From NCBI GenBank assembly GCA_022800935.1, contig JAAWRH010000011.1:1-64000 (forward strand): a stretch of DNA of 64,000 nucleotides, in the 5' to 3' direction. Shown piece after piece: positions 8,018 through 17,096 of the stretch. The DNA is from Oscillospiraceae bacterium. Its GTDB lineage: Bacteria > Bacillota > Clostridia > Oscillospirales > Ruminococcaceae. The notes below the pieces were generated by a model, which was given only the letters and a program-made list of their open reading frames with translations, searched no databases and had not been told where the DNA came from. How positions within the stretch are numbered: position 1 is the first letter of the stretch; every line of letters starts with the position of its first letter. Both the position numbers and the translations under genes were made by a program.

Positions 8018-10729
8018 TTATTCGTACATCCAGTCCAGCGTCTCCAGGGTTTCGTCGGCCATATCCGCGTTGCGCGGGGTCACCGGCTCGTCTGCGGCAA
8101 TAACCCCCGCAAAGACAAACCCGCCGTTGTCAAAGCTAATCTCGTGTACCCCCTTTTCATAGCGGAACATGTGGAAGTTCACGTTCGGGCATCCCTGCAC
8201 CTTCATGGCGTTTTTATACACCGGGGTGAGGCCGCCCCTGTCGTCGGCGTGGGTATTGGTCTCCAAATCCGGCACCTGGAGCCACTGTATCGCCTTGGCG
8301 TTCATGTAGCCGATAATCACCTTGGAATCCTGGGGCAGCTCCACCCGTATCCTGATGTTGCCGCCAATGGCCATGTTGTGAGAAAATCGCACGCCGGTCA
8401 ATCCCTGCACTTCGGGAATCAGCTGCTCGATTTTGACGCCGGAATCGGTAAAGACAACCTGGCCCTTCTCCAGGGGATAGGTCTCGTATTCCTCGGAAAG
8501 GAGGGTGTAGGGCGCGGGGCGCAGGGGCTTGATATCCGCATCCTCCTCCGTCTTAATTTGGGGATAATTCCCGGCCTTCATCTCCGCCAGGTGGCGGCTG
8601 AAGTTGGCGTATTCCCTTTCATACTCCGGCAGGCACTGACGCCAATGGCCAAAGGTGTCGCCATTTTCAAAGGGGATCTTCCGCTGGGGGGTCTGCATAC
8701 TGGGGGCAAAGAGATAGGTTTCGCCGGTCAGCGCCGCCAGCTTCCGGTAAGCGTCCAGGCTTGCGGCCAGCTTCTTCTCCGCCGCCTCCAGCAGGGAAAG
8801 GTCGCCATGGAGCGCCTCGTCCATGGTGTATTTGTATTCCAGAATCAGCAGGGCCGCCTCCAGCTTGCGGTTGTAGGAGTCGGTCAGCAGCGAAAGGGCC
8901 TCGATATCCGTCTTCCAGCGCCCATACTCTTCAAGGTTGCTGCCCATGCCCTGGGCAGCCTCTTTCACACAGCGCATCGCCTTTGCCGCAAAATGGTCTG
9001 TGTCCGCAATCATATCCACCGGCGTCTCGCCCACATGGGGGAGGCCCGCAATCTTGTTCCTGACGTACTCATCCGGCTGCTCGCCCTTGCCGCCCACCGA
9101 ATGCCACAGCTCCAGGTTGGGACGGTAGCGCACAACATTGGTCATTTCGCTGGCGGTCATCCCCAGGCTCCAGGTCTGGCGGTTGCCCTCGGTGATGCCG
9201 ATGCGCCGCAGGCTCCGGGGAGCAAGCTGCCCGGCGGCCTCAATAGCCTCCAGCATCATCTCCGCCGATTTGCTTCCGCAGCCGTAATGCTCCGCCAGCC
9301 GCTCCCGCCAATAGAGCTTTTCCGTCTTCTCGTCCCGGTCCGGGTTCCAGGCATAGCGGAACCAGGCCTCATACCACATCCAGTCCCTCTCCAACTGGAG
9401 GGTGCGCTTTTCCCCCTTATCGGCGGAATAGGGCCAATCCCAGTAGAACAGGGGATAGAGGTGCAGTCCGTTGCTCCCCAGACGATACTTTCCCGCCTGC
9501 ATACACTTCTGGATAAAGCTGGGCGCGCCATAGCGGAAGGGCTCCAGGTCAGCCACAATATGTACGTTGATGATGTGGGTGCTGCCCAAGGCGGACAGCT
9601 CCTGATGTTCCTTCTGCCAATTTCCCCGCGGCTGATAGGTGGTCAGGCCCTCGCCGTTATACTTCCACATGGTGTACAGGTTGGAGTACAGCGGCATTGC
9701 CTGCTTCATGGCGTCCACCGGATCGCAGTCGTGGCCCCGCAGGATGATGGGCGGTTCCTCGGTGAGGCCCGCCGCCTCGATGCCGTCCTTGACGCCGGGG
9801 ATGATGGTCTTGACAAACCACTCGGTCTTTGCCGCCAGGCCCCGCAGCGCCTCTCCCAGGCAGACCATCAGCCCGATATGGGGGTAGGACTTGATAAACT
9901 CCGCAATGGATTTGCGGGTGTAATCCGCCACCAGCGGATGGATGCTGCTCTGGTGGGGGTCCAGTCCATGGTGGACGGCAAATTCATAGGGGATGTGGAT
10001 GTTGTAGAACTTCAGCACCACCCAGATGCCCCGGCGGTCGCACTCCTCGGTCAGCCACATAAAGGTATCATGGTTGAGCTGAAGCTCCTCCTCCGTCACC
10101 TCCAGCGCCTCCGGATAATCCGGTACCTTCACCAGGGAAGCGAAGGGATGTCCGCTCCAGATATAAAGGGCGTTGCAGCGGTTTCTCACCATCATCTCCA
10201 AGTATTCTTCCCACTGGGCCTTATCATAAAACCAGGGGAAGCGGCCGGGGGTGATGGGGTATTCATAGGTGCGGCGGGGCGGCTCCAGCTTGGTCTTCTG
10301 GAGCCCCAGCACCGGGCCCCGCAGCTTATAGACCGGTCCGTCGCCAAAGGCCAGCTCATAGGGAAGCTCCCCTTCCCTGTCGATGCGCTCGGAAAGCTCC
10401 AGGCATCCATAGAGCGCTCCGGTGTCGCTGCCGCCGGAAACCACCGTCAGTCCCCCCGCCACGGTGCTCAGGTAGAATCCCTCGTCCCCCGGCGCGGGCT
10501 GATGGTACAGCAGCAGGTCTTCCTCCTCCAAATGCTTTAAAAACCGGCTTGTATTCCGGTCGCCCACATAGATTTTCGCTCCGGGCAACTCCCGGTAAGC
10601 GTCAACCTTATCCTCTTCATAAAGGGCGATCTCATATCCCGCCGCCTCCAGGCTCCTGCAAACGTACTCCAGGCCCAAGGCAATGCGCTTGTTGGCGGAC
10701 GCCTCCCGAATCAGGCTTACCCTTTTCAT
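8018..10729 (-). CDS. Large unclassified glycoside hydrolase with a GH67-N-like N-terminal domain
   Basis: 903 aa with no signal peptide, so cytoplasmic. Residues 80-125 (LTVVSGGSDTGALYGCLEL) resemble the helper domain that precedes the catalytic barrel in GH67 alpha-glucuronidases and GH20 enzymes. Residues 135-480 look like a TIM barrel, with YIWSGHPFASL, VVLKFYNIHIP, VCLGEALRG (E293) and ILRGHDCD (D334) as candidate active-site strands. The last 200 residues look beta-rich. I cannot place it in a CAZy family with confidence; alpha-glucuronidase or alpha-galacturonidase activity would fit the sugar-acid genes nearby. Its ATG overlaps the stop of the GH42 gene (ATGA), so the two are translationally coupled. 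Confidence 0.6.
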   Translation of the reverse strand: MKRVSLIREASANKRIALGLEYVCRSLEAAGYEIALYEEDKVDAYRELPGAKIYVGDRNTSRFLKHLEEEDLLLYHQPAPGDEGFYLSTVAGGLTVVSGGSDTGALYGCLELSERIDREGELPYELAFGDGPVYKLRGPVLGLQKTKLEPPRRTYEYPITPGRFPWFYDKAQWEEYLEMMVRNRCNALYIWSGHPFASLVKVPDYPEALEVTEEELQLNHDTFMWLTEECDRRGIWVVLKFYNIHIPYEFAVHHGLDPHQSSIHPLVADYTRKSIAEFIKSYPHIGLMVCLGEALRGLAAKTEWFVKTIIPGVKDGIEAAGLTEEPPIILRGHDCDPVDAMKQAMPLYSNLYTMWKYNGEGLTTYQPRGNWQKEHQELSALGSTHIINVHIVADLEPFRYGAPSFIQKCMQAGKYRLGSNGLHLYPLFYWDWPYSADKGEKRTLQLERDWMWYEAWFRYAWNPDRDEKTEKLYWRERLAEHYGCGSKSAEMMLEAIEAAGQLAPRSLRRIGITEGNRQTWSLGMTASEMTNVVRYRPNLELWHSVGGKGEQPDEYVRNKIAGLPHVGETPVDMIADTDHFAAKAMRCVKEAAQGMGSNLEEYGRWKTDIEALSLLTDSYNRKLEAALLILEYKYTMDEALHGDLSLLEAAEKKLAASLDAYRKLAALTGETYLFAPSMQTPQRKIPFENGDTFGHWRQCLPEYEREYANFSRHLAEMKAGNYPQIKTEEDADIKPLRPAPYTLLSEEYETYPLEKGQVVFTDSGVKIEQLIPEVQGLTGVRFSHNMAIGGNIRIRVELPQDSKVIIGYMNAKAIQWLQVPDLETNTHADDRGGLTPVYKNAMKVQGCPNVNFHMFRYEKGVHEISFDNGGFVFAGVIAADEPVTPRNADMADETLETLDWMYE

Positions 10730-12762
10730 CCTTGTTCATTCCTCCCTGCCTCTTTAAGTAAAATCAAAAATCCATCCGTGGGAATCAAAGCGCCGTCCTG
10801 ATGCTTCTCTCCCGTCAGATAATCCACCAGTGTCCCCTTCCAGTCCACCTGGTGGGGTTCCTTGTCAAAGTTAAAGAGATAGTACAGCTTCCCGCCTTCA
10901 TACTCCCGGCAGACCGCTTCACAGTATTGTGCCGGAACGGTGATCTCAGGCTTGGTCAGCCCCGCCTCCTCACAGATGTGGGAAAGGAGCTTGGCAAAGG
11001 CATCCTCCTCCGGCATAGTGCCCATATACCAAGCTGTGCCCTTGCCGTAGGGATTGCGGGCAATCACGCCCTGCCCCGCCTTGTAGTCCTCGGTATAGCG
11101 CCCCACTATCTCGGCCTCTCCCGCCAGCAGCTCCGACCAATGCCGGTCTTTTGTATATACCGTACCGCCAGGAAGCTCCATTTTAAGGATAGAAGAGGTT
11201 CTCTCATCCGCCGGCTCCACCTCCTGCACTGTCACTCCAAAGAGGTCTGTCAGTCCGGCGGGCAGGCTTTCAATCCAGCCTGTGTTGTACTCGTCCTTTA
11301 CGCTGGTGAGGAAGGTTGCCAGCAGTGTCCCGCCACCCCTCACATATTCCTTGATTTTCTCCCTGTATTCCCTGCGCAGCACAAAGAGGGCGGGCAGCAC
11401 CAGCAGCTTATACCCTGACCAATCCGCGTCCAGGCTGACCACGTCGCTGACATGACCCTGACGGTTGAGGGTGTCGCTGATCATCCTGCAGAAGGACAGA
11501 TACTGAAAGCTCTCGTTCACCGGCTTGATGGCAAGGGCCCACAGGGCATCATAGTCCACCACAATGGCGGCCTCGGTTGTAAGGGCGGCGTTTTCCAGGG
11601 GGGCCAGCCGCTTTAAGAGGGATGCCGTCTCCTGCATCTCGTAATACCGCCTGCGTGGCACACCGTCGATGTCCACAATAGCGTAATTGAGCTGCTCCGC
11701 CCCATAGGGGAAGGTTCGGAACTGGAAGTGCAGCAGCATCTGCGCCCCGTGGGCCATGGCGTGGACCACCGCCTGCTTCAGGCTGCCAGGGGGAGTCTGA
11801 GCCCGGCCGTGGCCCCGCAGTCCATGGCCGCCGCCGGACATGAACTCCGGAATCCAAAAAGGAGTCCCCGGCTTTACACCGCGGGCAAAGCCGTAGGCAA
11901 AGGTTCCGATCTTGGTGTGGCGCATGGGCGGATAATAGTCGAAAGCATACCGGTCCAGCGACTTGAAGCTCTCATAATAGTTGATGCTGTTGGTAGCCAG
12001 ACCGGTCCCGTTCACCGTAATTGGCTTGTCTGTATATTTTTTCAGCGCCTGGTTCTGGATTTCCTGGTACTCTATCTGCTGAGCGCTGGCAAAGCGCTCA
12101 AATTCCAGCCGGATGGAGGGATTCTCAAAATGTACCGGAACAGCGGAAATCCCGTGGGGCTCAATGGCGGTCACTGGTGTGTATATCTGGGAAAAGGACG
12201 TCAGTTCCTGGGACCAGGATATCCCGCCGGTGCGGCGGTTCCACTCCTCTACCGTGTGGTAACGCTTTTCCACCCATCTGCGAAAGGCGGCCTGGCAATC
12301 CGCGCACTGGCAGCGCCCAGTGGCCTCCTGGGCTGGTTCATTGTCGATCTGGAAGCCCATCACATAGGGGTTGCTCCCGTAATGCTCGCCGATTTTCTCC
12401 GCTATCCTGCGGGAGAATTTCCGATATGTCTCGTTGGTATAACAGTAATGACGGCGGCCGCCAAAGCCGCGGCGCACTCCCCGGTTGTCCACATAGAGGA
12501 TTTCCGGGTATTTCTCGCACATCCAGGCGGGGGGACAGGCTGTGGGCGTACACATCATTGTCTGGATACCGGCCTTGCCCAGCCTCTCCACCACCGGGTC
12601 CAGCCATTCAAAATGGAATTCGCCCTCCTGGGGTTCAAACCGGCACCAGGCGAATTCCCCCATCCGCACGGTATTGATCCCGGAGGCGATCAGCAGTTCG
12701 ATATCACGCTCCAAATCCTGAGGATTTTTCTGCTCCGGATAGTATGCGACTCCATAATACAT
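10726..12762 (-). CDS. GH42 beta-galactosidase
   Basis: 678 aa, the usual GH42 length. The start MYYGVAYYPEQ and MGEFAWCRFEP are hallmark sequences. E142 in QIDNEP is the acid/base and E306 in FWIPEFMSGG is the nucleophile. Cys107, Cys151, Cys153 and Cys156 match the spacing of the structural zinc cluster in Thermus A4 beta-galactosidase. No signal peptide, so it acts on imported oligosaccharides. It sits between the GH29 gene (10 bases upstream) and the 903-aa hydrolase (4-base overlap), giving a three-gene enzyme operon. Confidence 0.9.
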   Translation of the reverse strand: MYYGVAYYPEQKNPQDLERDIELLIASGINTVRMGEFAWCRFEPQEGEFHFEWLDPVVERLGKAGIQTMMCTPTACPPAWMCEKYPEILYVDNRGVRRGFGGRRHYCYTNETYRKFSRRIAEKIGEHYGSNPYVMGFQIDNEPAQEATGRCQCADCQAAFRRWVEKRYHTVEEWNRRTGGISWSQELTSFSQIYTPVTAIEPHGISAVPVHFENPSIRLEFERFASAQQIEYQEIQNQALKKYTDKPITVNGTGLATNSINYYESFKSLDRYAFDYYPPMRHTKIGTFAYGFARGVKPGTPFWIPEFMSGGGHGLRGHGRAQTPPGSLKQAVVHAMAHGAQMLLHFQFRTFPYGAEQLNYAIVDIDGVPRRRYYEMQETASLLKRLAPLENAALTTEAAIVVDYDALWALAIKPVNESFQYLSFCRMISDTLNRQGHVSDVVSLDADWSGYKLLVLPALFVLRREYREKIKEYVRGGGTLLATFLTSVKDEYNTGWIESLPAGLTDLFGVTVQEVEPADERTSSILKMELPGGTVYTKDRHWSELLAGEAEIVGRYTEDYKAGQGVIARNPYGKGTAWYMGTMPEEDAFAKLLSHICEEAGLTKPEITVPAQYCEAVCREYEGGKLYYLFNFDKEPHQVDWKGTLVDYLTGEKHQDGALIPTDGFLILLKEAGRNEQG

Positions 12763-12772
12763 GCTTGCTTAC

Positions 12773-14116
12773 TCACTTTCCTGTAAAATAAATCTCCGCG
12801 TCCTCCGCAATCTGCACTGGTCTGCCGGTTTCTAACCGGATGATCGTATCCGGCTCCCCTTTGATTCCTTCCGGCAGCCTGACGCGGAGGCCCTGGGCGT
12901 CCTGGGTATAGTCTACCTTCTGTCCGCGATAGGTACAGCCGGTGACGGTATACTCCGTCAAAGGCACGGTGAGTCCCGCAAAGGCATTCCTGTCCTGTAT
13001 GTGTAGATAAATCCGATTGTCCCGGAAGGTGGTCCCATAGACCTTATCCACCGGCTCTACCGGGCCGCCCCTGGTTCCGTAGATGCTCTCGGCGTTTTCC
13101 CGGACCCAGCTGCCCAGCTCCCGGACCCTTGTCTTTACCTTTTCCGGAATTGCCCCCTGTCCGTCGGGTGCCACATTGAGCAGAAGGTTGCCGTCCCGTG
13201 TGATCACATCCGCCAGCATACGGATCAGCCAGTCCAGGTCGGAGACCGGGTCGTCGGCCATCCAGCCCCAGGATGTACCGGAACAGAGGCACATGTCTTT
13301 TTCCCATGGTACCGGGATGATTTTTCCGCTGATCTCATGGGAGCCCTCGTCGCAGTAGAAATCCCCCTCCCAGCCGGACCTGGGATTGATCAGCAGCTCC
13401 GGGTTGTACTTCCGCGCCATCTTGTTAAGGGCTACCGGTTCCCAAAGCCAGGCCGCCGTGGTATCGCTGCCGCTGTGGTTGAGCCAGGAGCCGTCGTACC
13501 ATAGGATATCCACCTTGCCATACCTGCTCATCAGCTCCTCTACCTGGTTGTAAGCCTGCCGCTTCATCGCCTGGGCGCTCTCCGGCTTTCCCTTGGGGTC
13601 AAAATACCCCGGAAAGCGCCAGTCCATATTGGAATAGTAAATGCCTACCCTCAGGTTTTTTCTGCGGCAGGCCTCGGTATACTCCTTGATAAAATCCCGG
13701 TGCGCCCCGGTATTGGCGGTGGTAAACCCCTGGTAGCTTCCGGGGCTGTCCCACAGGGAAAAGCCGTCGTGGTGTCTGGCCACCATCACCATATATTTCG
13801 CGCCCATATCCACCGCCAGCTGGGTCCACTCATCCATATCGCACTTTTTGCCGGTGAACTGCTCCGCCAGTCTGGTGTACTCCTCATCCGGGATTTTTTC
13901 GTTGAACCGTACCCACTCGCCCCTCCCCAGGATAGAATACAGGCCCCAGTGGACAAACATCCCAATCTTTGCGTCCCGCCACCATTGTTTTTTCTCCGTG
14001 GGCAGTGTCAGCTCCGGGCTCTTCATGCCGCCCAGGCTCTTAAAATCAATACTGCTCTTCAGCATGGACTTTAGCTCCGCCCCTGTCATTTCGCGGGGCA
14101 TCTTCTTTGTCTCCAT
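12773..14116 (-). CDS. GH29 alpha-L-fucosidase
   Basis: 447 aa. GH29 signatures are VHWGLYS near residue 56, HHDGFSLWDS near 115 and ILWYDGSW, where D208 is the expected nucleophile. MLADVITRDGNLLLNVAPDGQG is also typical. The C-terminal 80 residues form a small beta domain. No signal peptide. GAGGAGG precedes ATG 14116, and a good promoter lies just upstream. First gene of the GH29-GH42-903-aa operon. It would remove terminal alpha-L-fucose, for instance from xyloglucan or host-type glycans; linkage preference cannot be read from sequence. Confidence 0.9.
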   Translation of the reverse strand: METKKMPREMTGAELKSMLKSSIDFKSLGGMKSPELTLPTEKKQWWRDAKIGMFVHWGLYSILGRGEWVRFNEKIPDEEYTRLAEQFTGKKCDMDEWTQLAVDMGAKYMVMVARHHDGFSLWDSPGSYQGFTTANTGAHRDFIKEYTEACRRKNLRVGIYYSNMDWRFPGYFDPKGKPESAQAMKRQAYNQVEELMSRYGKVDILWYDGSWLNHSGSDTTAAWLWEPVALNKMARKYNPELLINPRSGWEGDFYCDEGSHEISGKIIPVPWEKDMCLCSGTSWGWMADDPVSDLDWLIRMLADVITRDGNLLLNVAPDGQGAIPEKVKTRVRELGSWVRENAESIYGTRGGPVEPVDKVYGTTFRDNRIYLHIQDRNAFAGLTVPLTEYTVTGCTYRGQKVDYTQDAQGLRVRLPEGIKGEPDTIIRLETGRPVQIAEDAEIYFTGK

Positions 14117-14152
14117 TTTGCCGCCTCCTCAAAATTCCTTGATCTTTATTCT

Positions 14153-14181
14153 ATCATAATATATTCCCTCAAAAAAAGCAA
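14153..14181 (-). promoter_or_regulatory. Promoter of the GH29-GH42 operon
   Basis: On the minus strand TTGCTT (14181-14176), a 17-base spacer and TATGAT (14158-14153) lie about 40 bases before the GH29 start. Confidence 0.6.
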
Positions 14182-14262
14182 GCTCTTTTTACAATATTTC
14201 GCAGATATTTACTAAAATTATTGCAAATTAAAGATAAAAGCGGGAAATCAGGCCAAAAAAGG

Positions 14263-14297
14263 GGCCTGAAAAGCCACAAATAAAAGCTTTTCAGGCC
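14263..14297 (-). terminator. Terminator after the GH39 gene
   Basis: A 12-bp perfect stem (GGCCTGAAAAGC and complement) is followed on the minus strand by a run of six T. It closes the Gfo/Idh-GH39 transcript. Confidence 0.8.
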
Positions 14298-14320
14298 GGA
14301 TTTTTTGTGCGGTTTTCCTT

Positions 14321-15838
14321 TTAAAATTCCAGAACCTTCTGGTAATCGTACCCTCTGTTGGGCTTTAACGGCGCGCGGCTTACCTCAAAATATACCACGC
14401 CGTTTTTCTTTGCTGCCAGCTCTATGGTCAGCTGCTGTCCCTGGGCCGCGGTTCTCTCGGTCCTCAGCAGCGGCGTGGCCGCCTCCTGCAGCAGCGCCCG
14501 CTGCTCCTCCTTCAGGTTCGCCGGTTCCCCCATGTCGTGCCAAGCCTTCAGCGGATTGCAGACCTCCTCGTCCACCGTCCGGGTCATGACACAGTACTCC
14601 CCTTCGCAGCCGGGCAGAACCAGCTCAAACCGCCGCTGCTCCACTGCCGCGCTCTGCTCCGAGGCGTTCCACACAACGCCCTGCCAGCCGCCGTCCGCTT
14701 TCTTCATCACCACCATGTCGTTGTCCCGGTAAACGCATTGTCCGTCCCCCTCCTTCAGCTTTTTGTAAAAGACAAAGGTCCAGAAGGTGGGCTTTGGGAT
14801 GCACCCCTCCGCCACCAGGCCAAAGCCGCCGTGAAAGGGGGTAAAGGGAACCCCCGCCTCCTCAAATACGTCCCCGAAGGTCCAGTAGGAGTAGGATTCG
14901 TTCACATCCCCCAGCCGGGAAAGCTGCCGCGCAATCAGCGCCGCGTTGCGGTTGGTGTCGTGAATCACCCCCCTGGGGGTATAGGAGGTGTTGAACTCGG
15001 TGACATGGATGGGCAGTCCCTTGTATTCAGGGAAACTGTCGATGATGTCGCGGGTGGTTTGCAGGTTGGCAAAGCCCGACTCCGCGTCCATCACCTTGGA
15101 ATAATCGCAGTGGCCCTGGTTCTCCGGGGTTTCGATGGTGTAGTGATGTCTGGTTACAAAGTCGATGGGCAGCTTTTTCTCCCGGCAGAATTCCATGAAC
15201 TTCTGAATCCACAGCTCGTCCGTACCGCCGCACACCGCGGGGCCGCCCACCAGCAGGCCGCCGTCCACCTCCTTGACGGCGCGGAAGGTCTCCTCAAACA
15301 GCTTAAAATACTCCGCCATATCCGCGTTTTCCCAGAAGATGTTCAGGTTCGGCTCGTTCCACACCTCAATGGGCCATTGCAAAATCTCGTCTCTGCCATA
15401 CCGCTCTATCAGGTGGCGCAGAAAGGCCTGCACCATAGCGGTCCAGTCCCTGTAATCCTTGGGCGGGGTGACATTTCCCTTCCAGTAAAAGACAGTCTGG
15501 GTCCCCCTGGCCATCTTTTGGGGCATAAAGCCCAGCTCCAGGAAGGGCCGCAGCCCCACCCGCAGATAGCTGTCCACCACCCGGTCCAGATAGGTGAAAT
15601 TATACTCCGCCCTTTTGACGCCGTTTTCCTCGTATTCCTGGTAGATGGCCATGGCGTCGCAGAACAGCCCATGCCCCCGGATATACCGGAAGCCGATCTC
15701 CTTCTGCACCAGCCGCAGCTCCTTCTGGTATTCCTCCGCCAGGGCAAGGGACATCCGCCCCGTTCCCACGCAATAATCAACCTGGTTGTGGAAAGGAATT
15801 TCCGTCCCTTGTTGGACAATGATTTTCTCCTGCTTCAT
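14321..15838 (-). CDS. GH39 family glycosidase (beta-xylosidase-like)
   Basis: About 505 aa from ATG 15838, which has GGGAGG upstream; a longer frame to 15985 overlaps the preceding gene and is not supported. E162 in EVWNEPN is the acid/base and E281 in HVTEFN the nucleophile, at almost the same positions as in Geobacillus GH39 beta-xylosidase. No signal peptide. Activity is probably exo-beta-xylosidase, but GH39 also includes iduronidases and other enzymes. It follows two Gfo/Idh/MocA dehydrogenases, separated from them by an internal terminator-like hairpin that would lower its expression relative to them. Confidence 0.85.
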   Translation of the reverse strand: MKQEKIIVQQGTEIPFHNQVDYCVGTGRMSLALAEEYQKELRLVQKEIGFRYIRGHGLFCDAMAIYQEYEENGVKRAEYNFTYLDRVVDSYLRVGLRPFLELGFMPQKMARGTQTVFYWKGNVTPPKDYRDWTAMVQAFLRHLIERYGRDEILQWPIEVWNEPNLNIFWENADMAEYFKLFEETFRAVKEVDGGLLVGGPAVCGGTDELWIQKFMEFCREKKLPIDFVTRHHYTIETPENQGHCDYSKVMDAESGFANLQTTRDIIDSFPEYKGLPIHVTEFNTSYTPRGVIHDTNRNAALIARQLSRLGDVNESYSYWTFGDVFEEAGVPFTPFHGGFGLVAEGCIPKPTFWTFVFYKKLKEGDGQCVYRDNDMVVMKKADGGWQGVVWNASEQSAAVEQRRFELVLPGCEGEYCVMTRTVDEEVCNPLKAWHDMGEPANLKEEQRALLQEAATPLLRTERTAAQGQQLTIELAAKKNGVVYFEVSRAPLKPNRGYDYQKVLEF

Positions 15839-15862
15839 CTCTTCGCTTCCTCCCAAAAAATA

Positions 15863-15902
15863 AGCGGCAGACATCGTTTCATCCGATTCGATCCCTGCCG
15901 CT
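15863..15902 (-). terminator. Intergenic terminator-like hairpin before GH39
   Basis: AGCGGCAG (15863-15870) pairs with CTGCCGCT (15895-15902), and the minus strand then reads TATTTTTTGGGAGG. The U-tract runs straight into the GH39 ribosome binding site, so this may work as a partial terminator or as an attenuator. Confidence 0.6.
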
Positions 15903-15920
15903 CTTAAGAATACGTGTTTT

Positions 15921-17084
15921 TTACTTATAATTCCCCAGTGTGATCCGCTCGTCGGCAAAATTTTCCACCGACGACGTTTTCTCATAAAAATGTATGGCGT
16001 TTTTCAAGACCTCGTCAAAGGTATACCCCTCGTCGGTCTCCCGGATGGGCAGTTGGACCGCCTTTTTGCCAAAGCCGGACATATAGATGGCGGTGATGAC
16101 CTCTACTGTCCGCCGCCCGTCGATGCCGGTAATCATGGGGCGGCCACCGGTTTCCAGCGCCGTCAGCACATTATCAATCTCCCCGGTGTGGGCCTCATAG
16201 GGCAGGTCGGGCAGGCCCTGATAAAACGCCTCCAGCTTCTGGATAAGCTCCTGATTGCCCTCCGGCTTGGGGAAGCCGTTCTGCTGGGTGATCTCCGCCT
16301 TCACCGACCAGGGGGCGGAGATTCTCGCGTCCGCACATTGCAGCACCACGCCCTGTTCCTCCCCGTGGTGGACCACCGAGCTGGTGATCTGAGCCAGACT
16401 TCCGTCGTCATAGTGGAGGCAGGCCAGGGAAAGGTCCTCCACCTCGGCGTTGTCGTGCATGACGTTGGTGAGCATGGCCATCACCGTGTCGGGCAGCCGT
16501 CCCTCCAGCCAGTTGAGCATGTCGATGTGGTGTACCGCGTGGTTCAGGGTGGGGCCGCCGCCCTCCTTTTCCCAGGTGCCCCGCCACCACAGGTCATAGT
16601 AGCAATGTCCCCTCCACCAGGCGGAATCCACCTGGGCCAGGCAGATTTTCCCCGCCAGGCCGCTGTCCGCCGTCTTTTTCAGCTTGTAGATGGAGTTGCG
16701 GAACCGGTTCTGGGCAATACAGCCCATGGTCACGCCGTTTCTCTTTTCCGCCTCCAGCATTTTATCGCATTCCGCCAGACAGGTAGCCATAGGTTTTTCC
16801 ACCAGCACATTGCAGCCCGCATTCATGCTGTTGACTGCTATCTCACAGTGGACATAGGGCGGGGTGCAGACATGGACCAGGTCAATCCTGATGCCGGAGC
16901 TCAGCATCTTTTGATGGTCGTCGAACACCTCACAGTCCAGGTGGTATTTTTCCTTCATGGCCTGGGCCTTTTCCGGGTAGATGTCGCAGAGGGCAACAAT
17001 TTTGCACCGCTCCGGGAAGGTGAGCAGCCCCTGGACGTGGGCGTGGGAGATGTTGCCTGTCCCGACGATTGCCGCATTAATCAT
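15921..17084 (-). CDS. Gfo/Idh/MocA-family oxidoreductase A
   Basis: 387 aa. The N-terminal Rossmann motif is AAIVGTGNISHAHVQG, and EKPMA holds the conserved catalytic Lys of the family. The C-terminal half is the substrate-binding alpha/beta domain (GGGPTLNHAVHHIDMLNWLEG). NAD(P)-dependent oxidation or reduction of a sugar or inositol-type substrate is expected. TAGGAGG precedes ATG 17084, 12 bases after the stop of dehydrogenase B. Two such enzymes in a row next to a glycosidase recall pathways using a transient 3-keto sugar, but that is inference. Confidence 0.85.
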   Translation of the reverse strand: MINAAIVGTGNISHAHVQGLLTFPERCKIVALCDIYPEKAQAMKEKYHLDCEVFDDHQKMLSSGIRIDLVHVCTPPYVHCEIAVNSMNAGCNVLVEKPMATCLAECDKMLEAEKRNGVTMGCIAQNRFRNSIYKLKKTADSGLAGKICLAQVDSAWWRGHCYYDLWWRGTWEKEGGGPTLNHAVHHIDMLNWLEGRLPDTVMAMLTNVMHDNAEVEDLSLACLHYDDGSLAQITSSVVHHGEEQGVVLQCADARISAPWSVKAEITQQNGFPKPEGNQELIQKLEAFYQGLPDLPYEAHTGEIDNVLTALETGGRPMITGIDGRRTVEVITAIYMSGFGKKAVQLPIRETDEGYTFDEVLKNAIHFYEKTSSVENFADERITLGNYK

Positions 17085-17096
17085 ATCAAACGCCTC

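Noticed and set aside
7820-10540. A 906-codon plus-strand open frame opposite the 903-aa hydrolase
   Set aside because: It mirrors a well-supported minus-strand gene, lacks known motifs and reflects GC-rich codon bias. Long antisense frames at 15990-18203 and 34793-36922 were rejected for the same reason.
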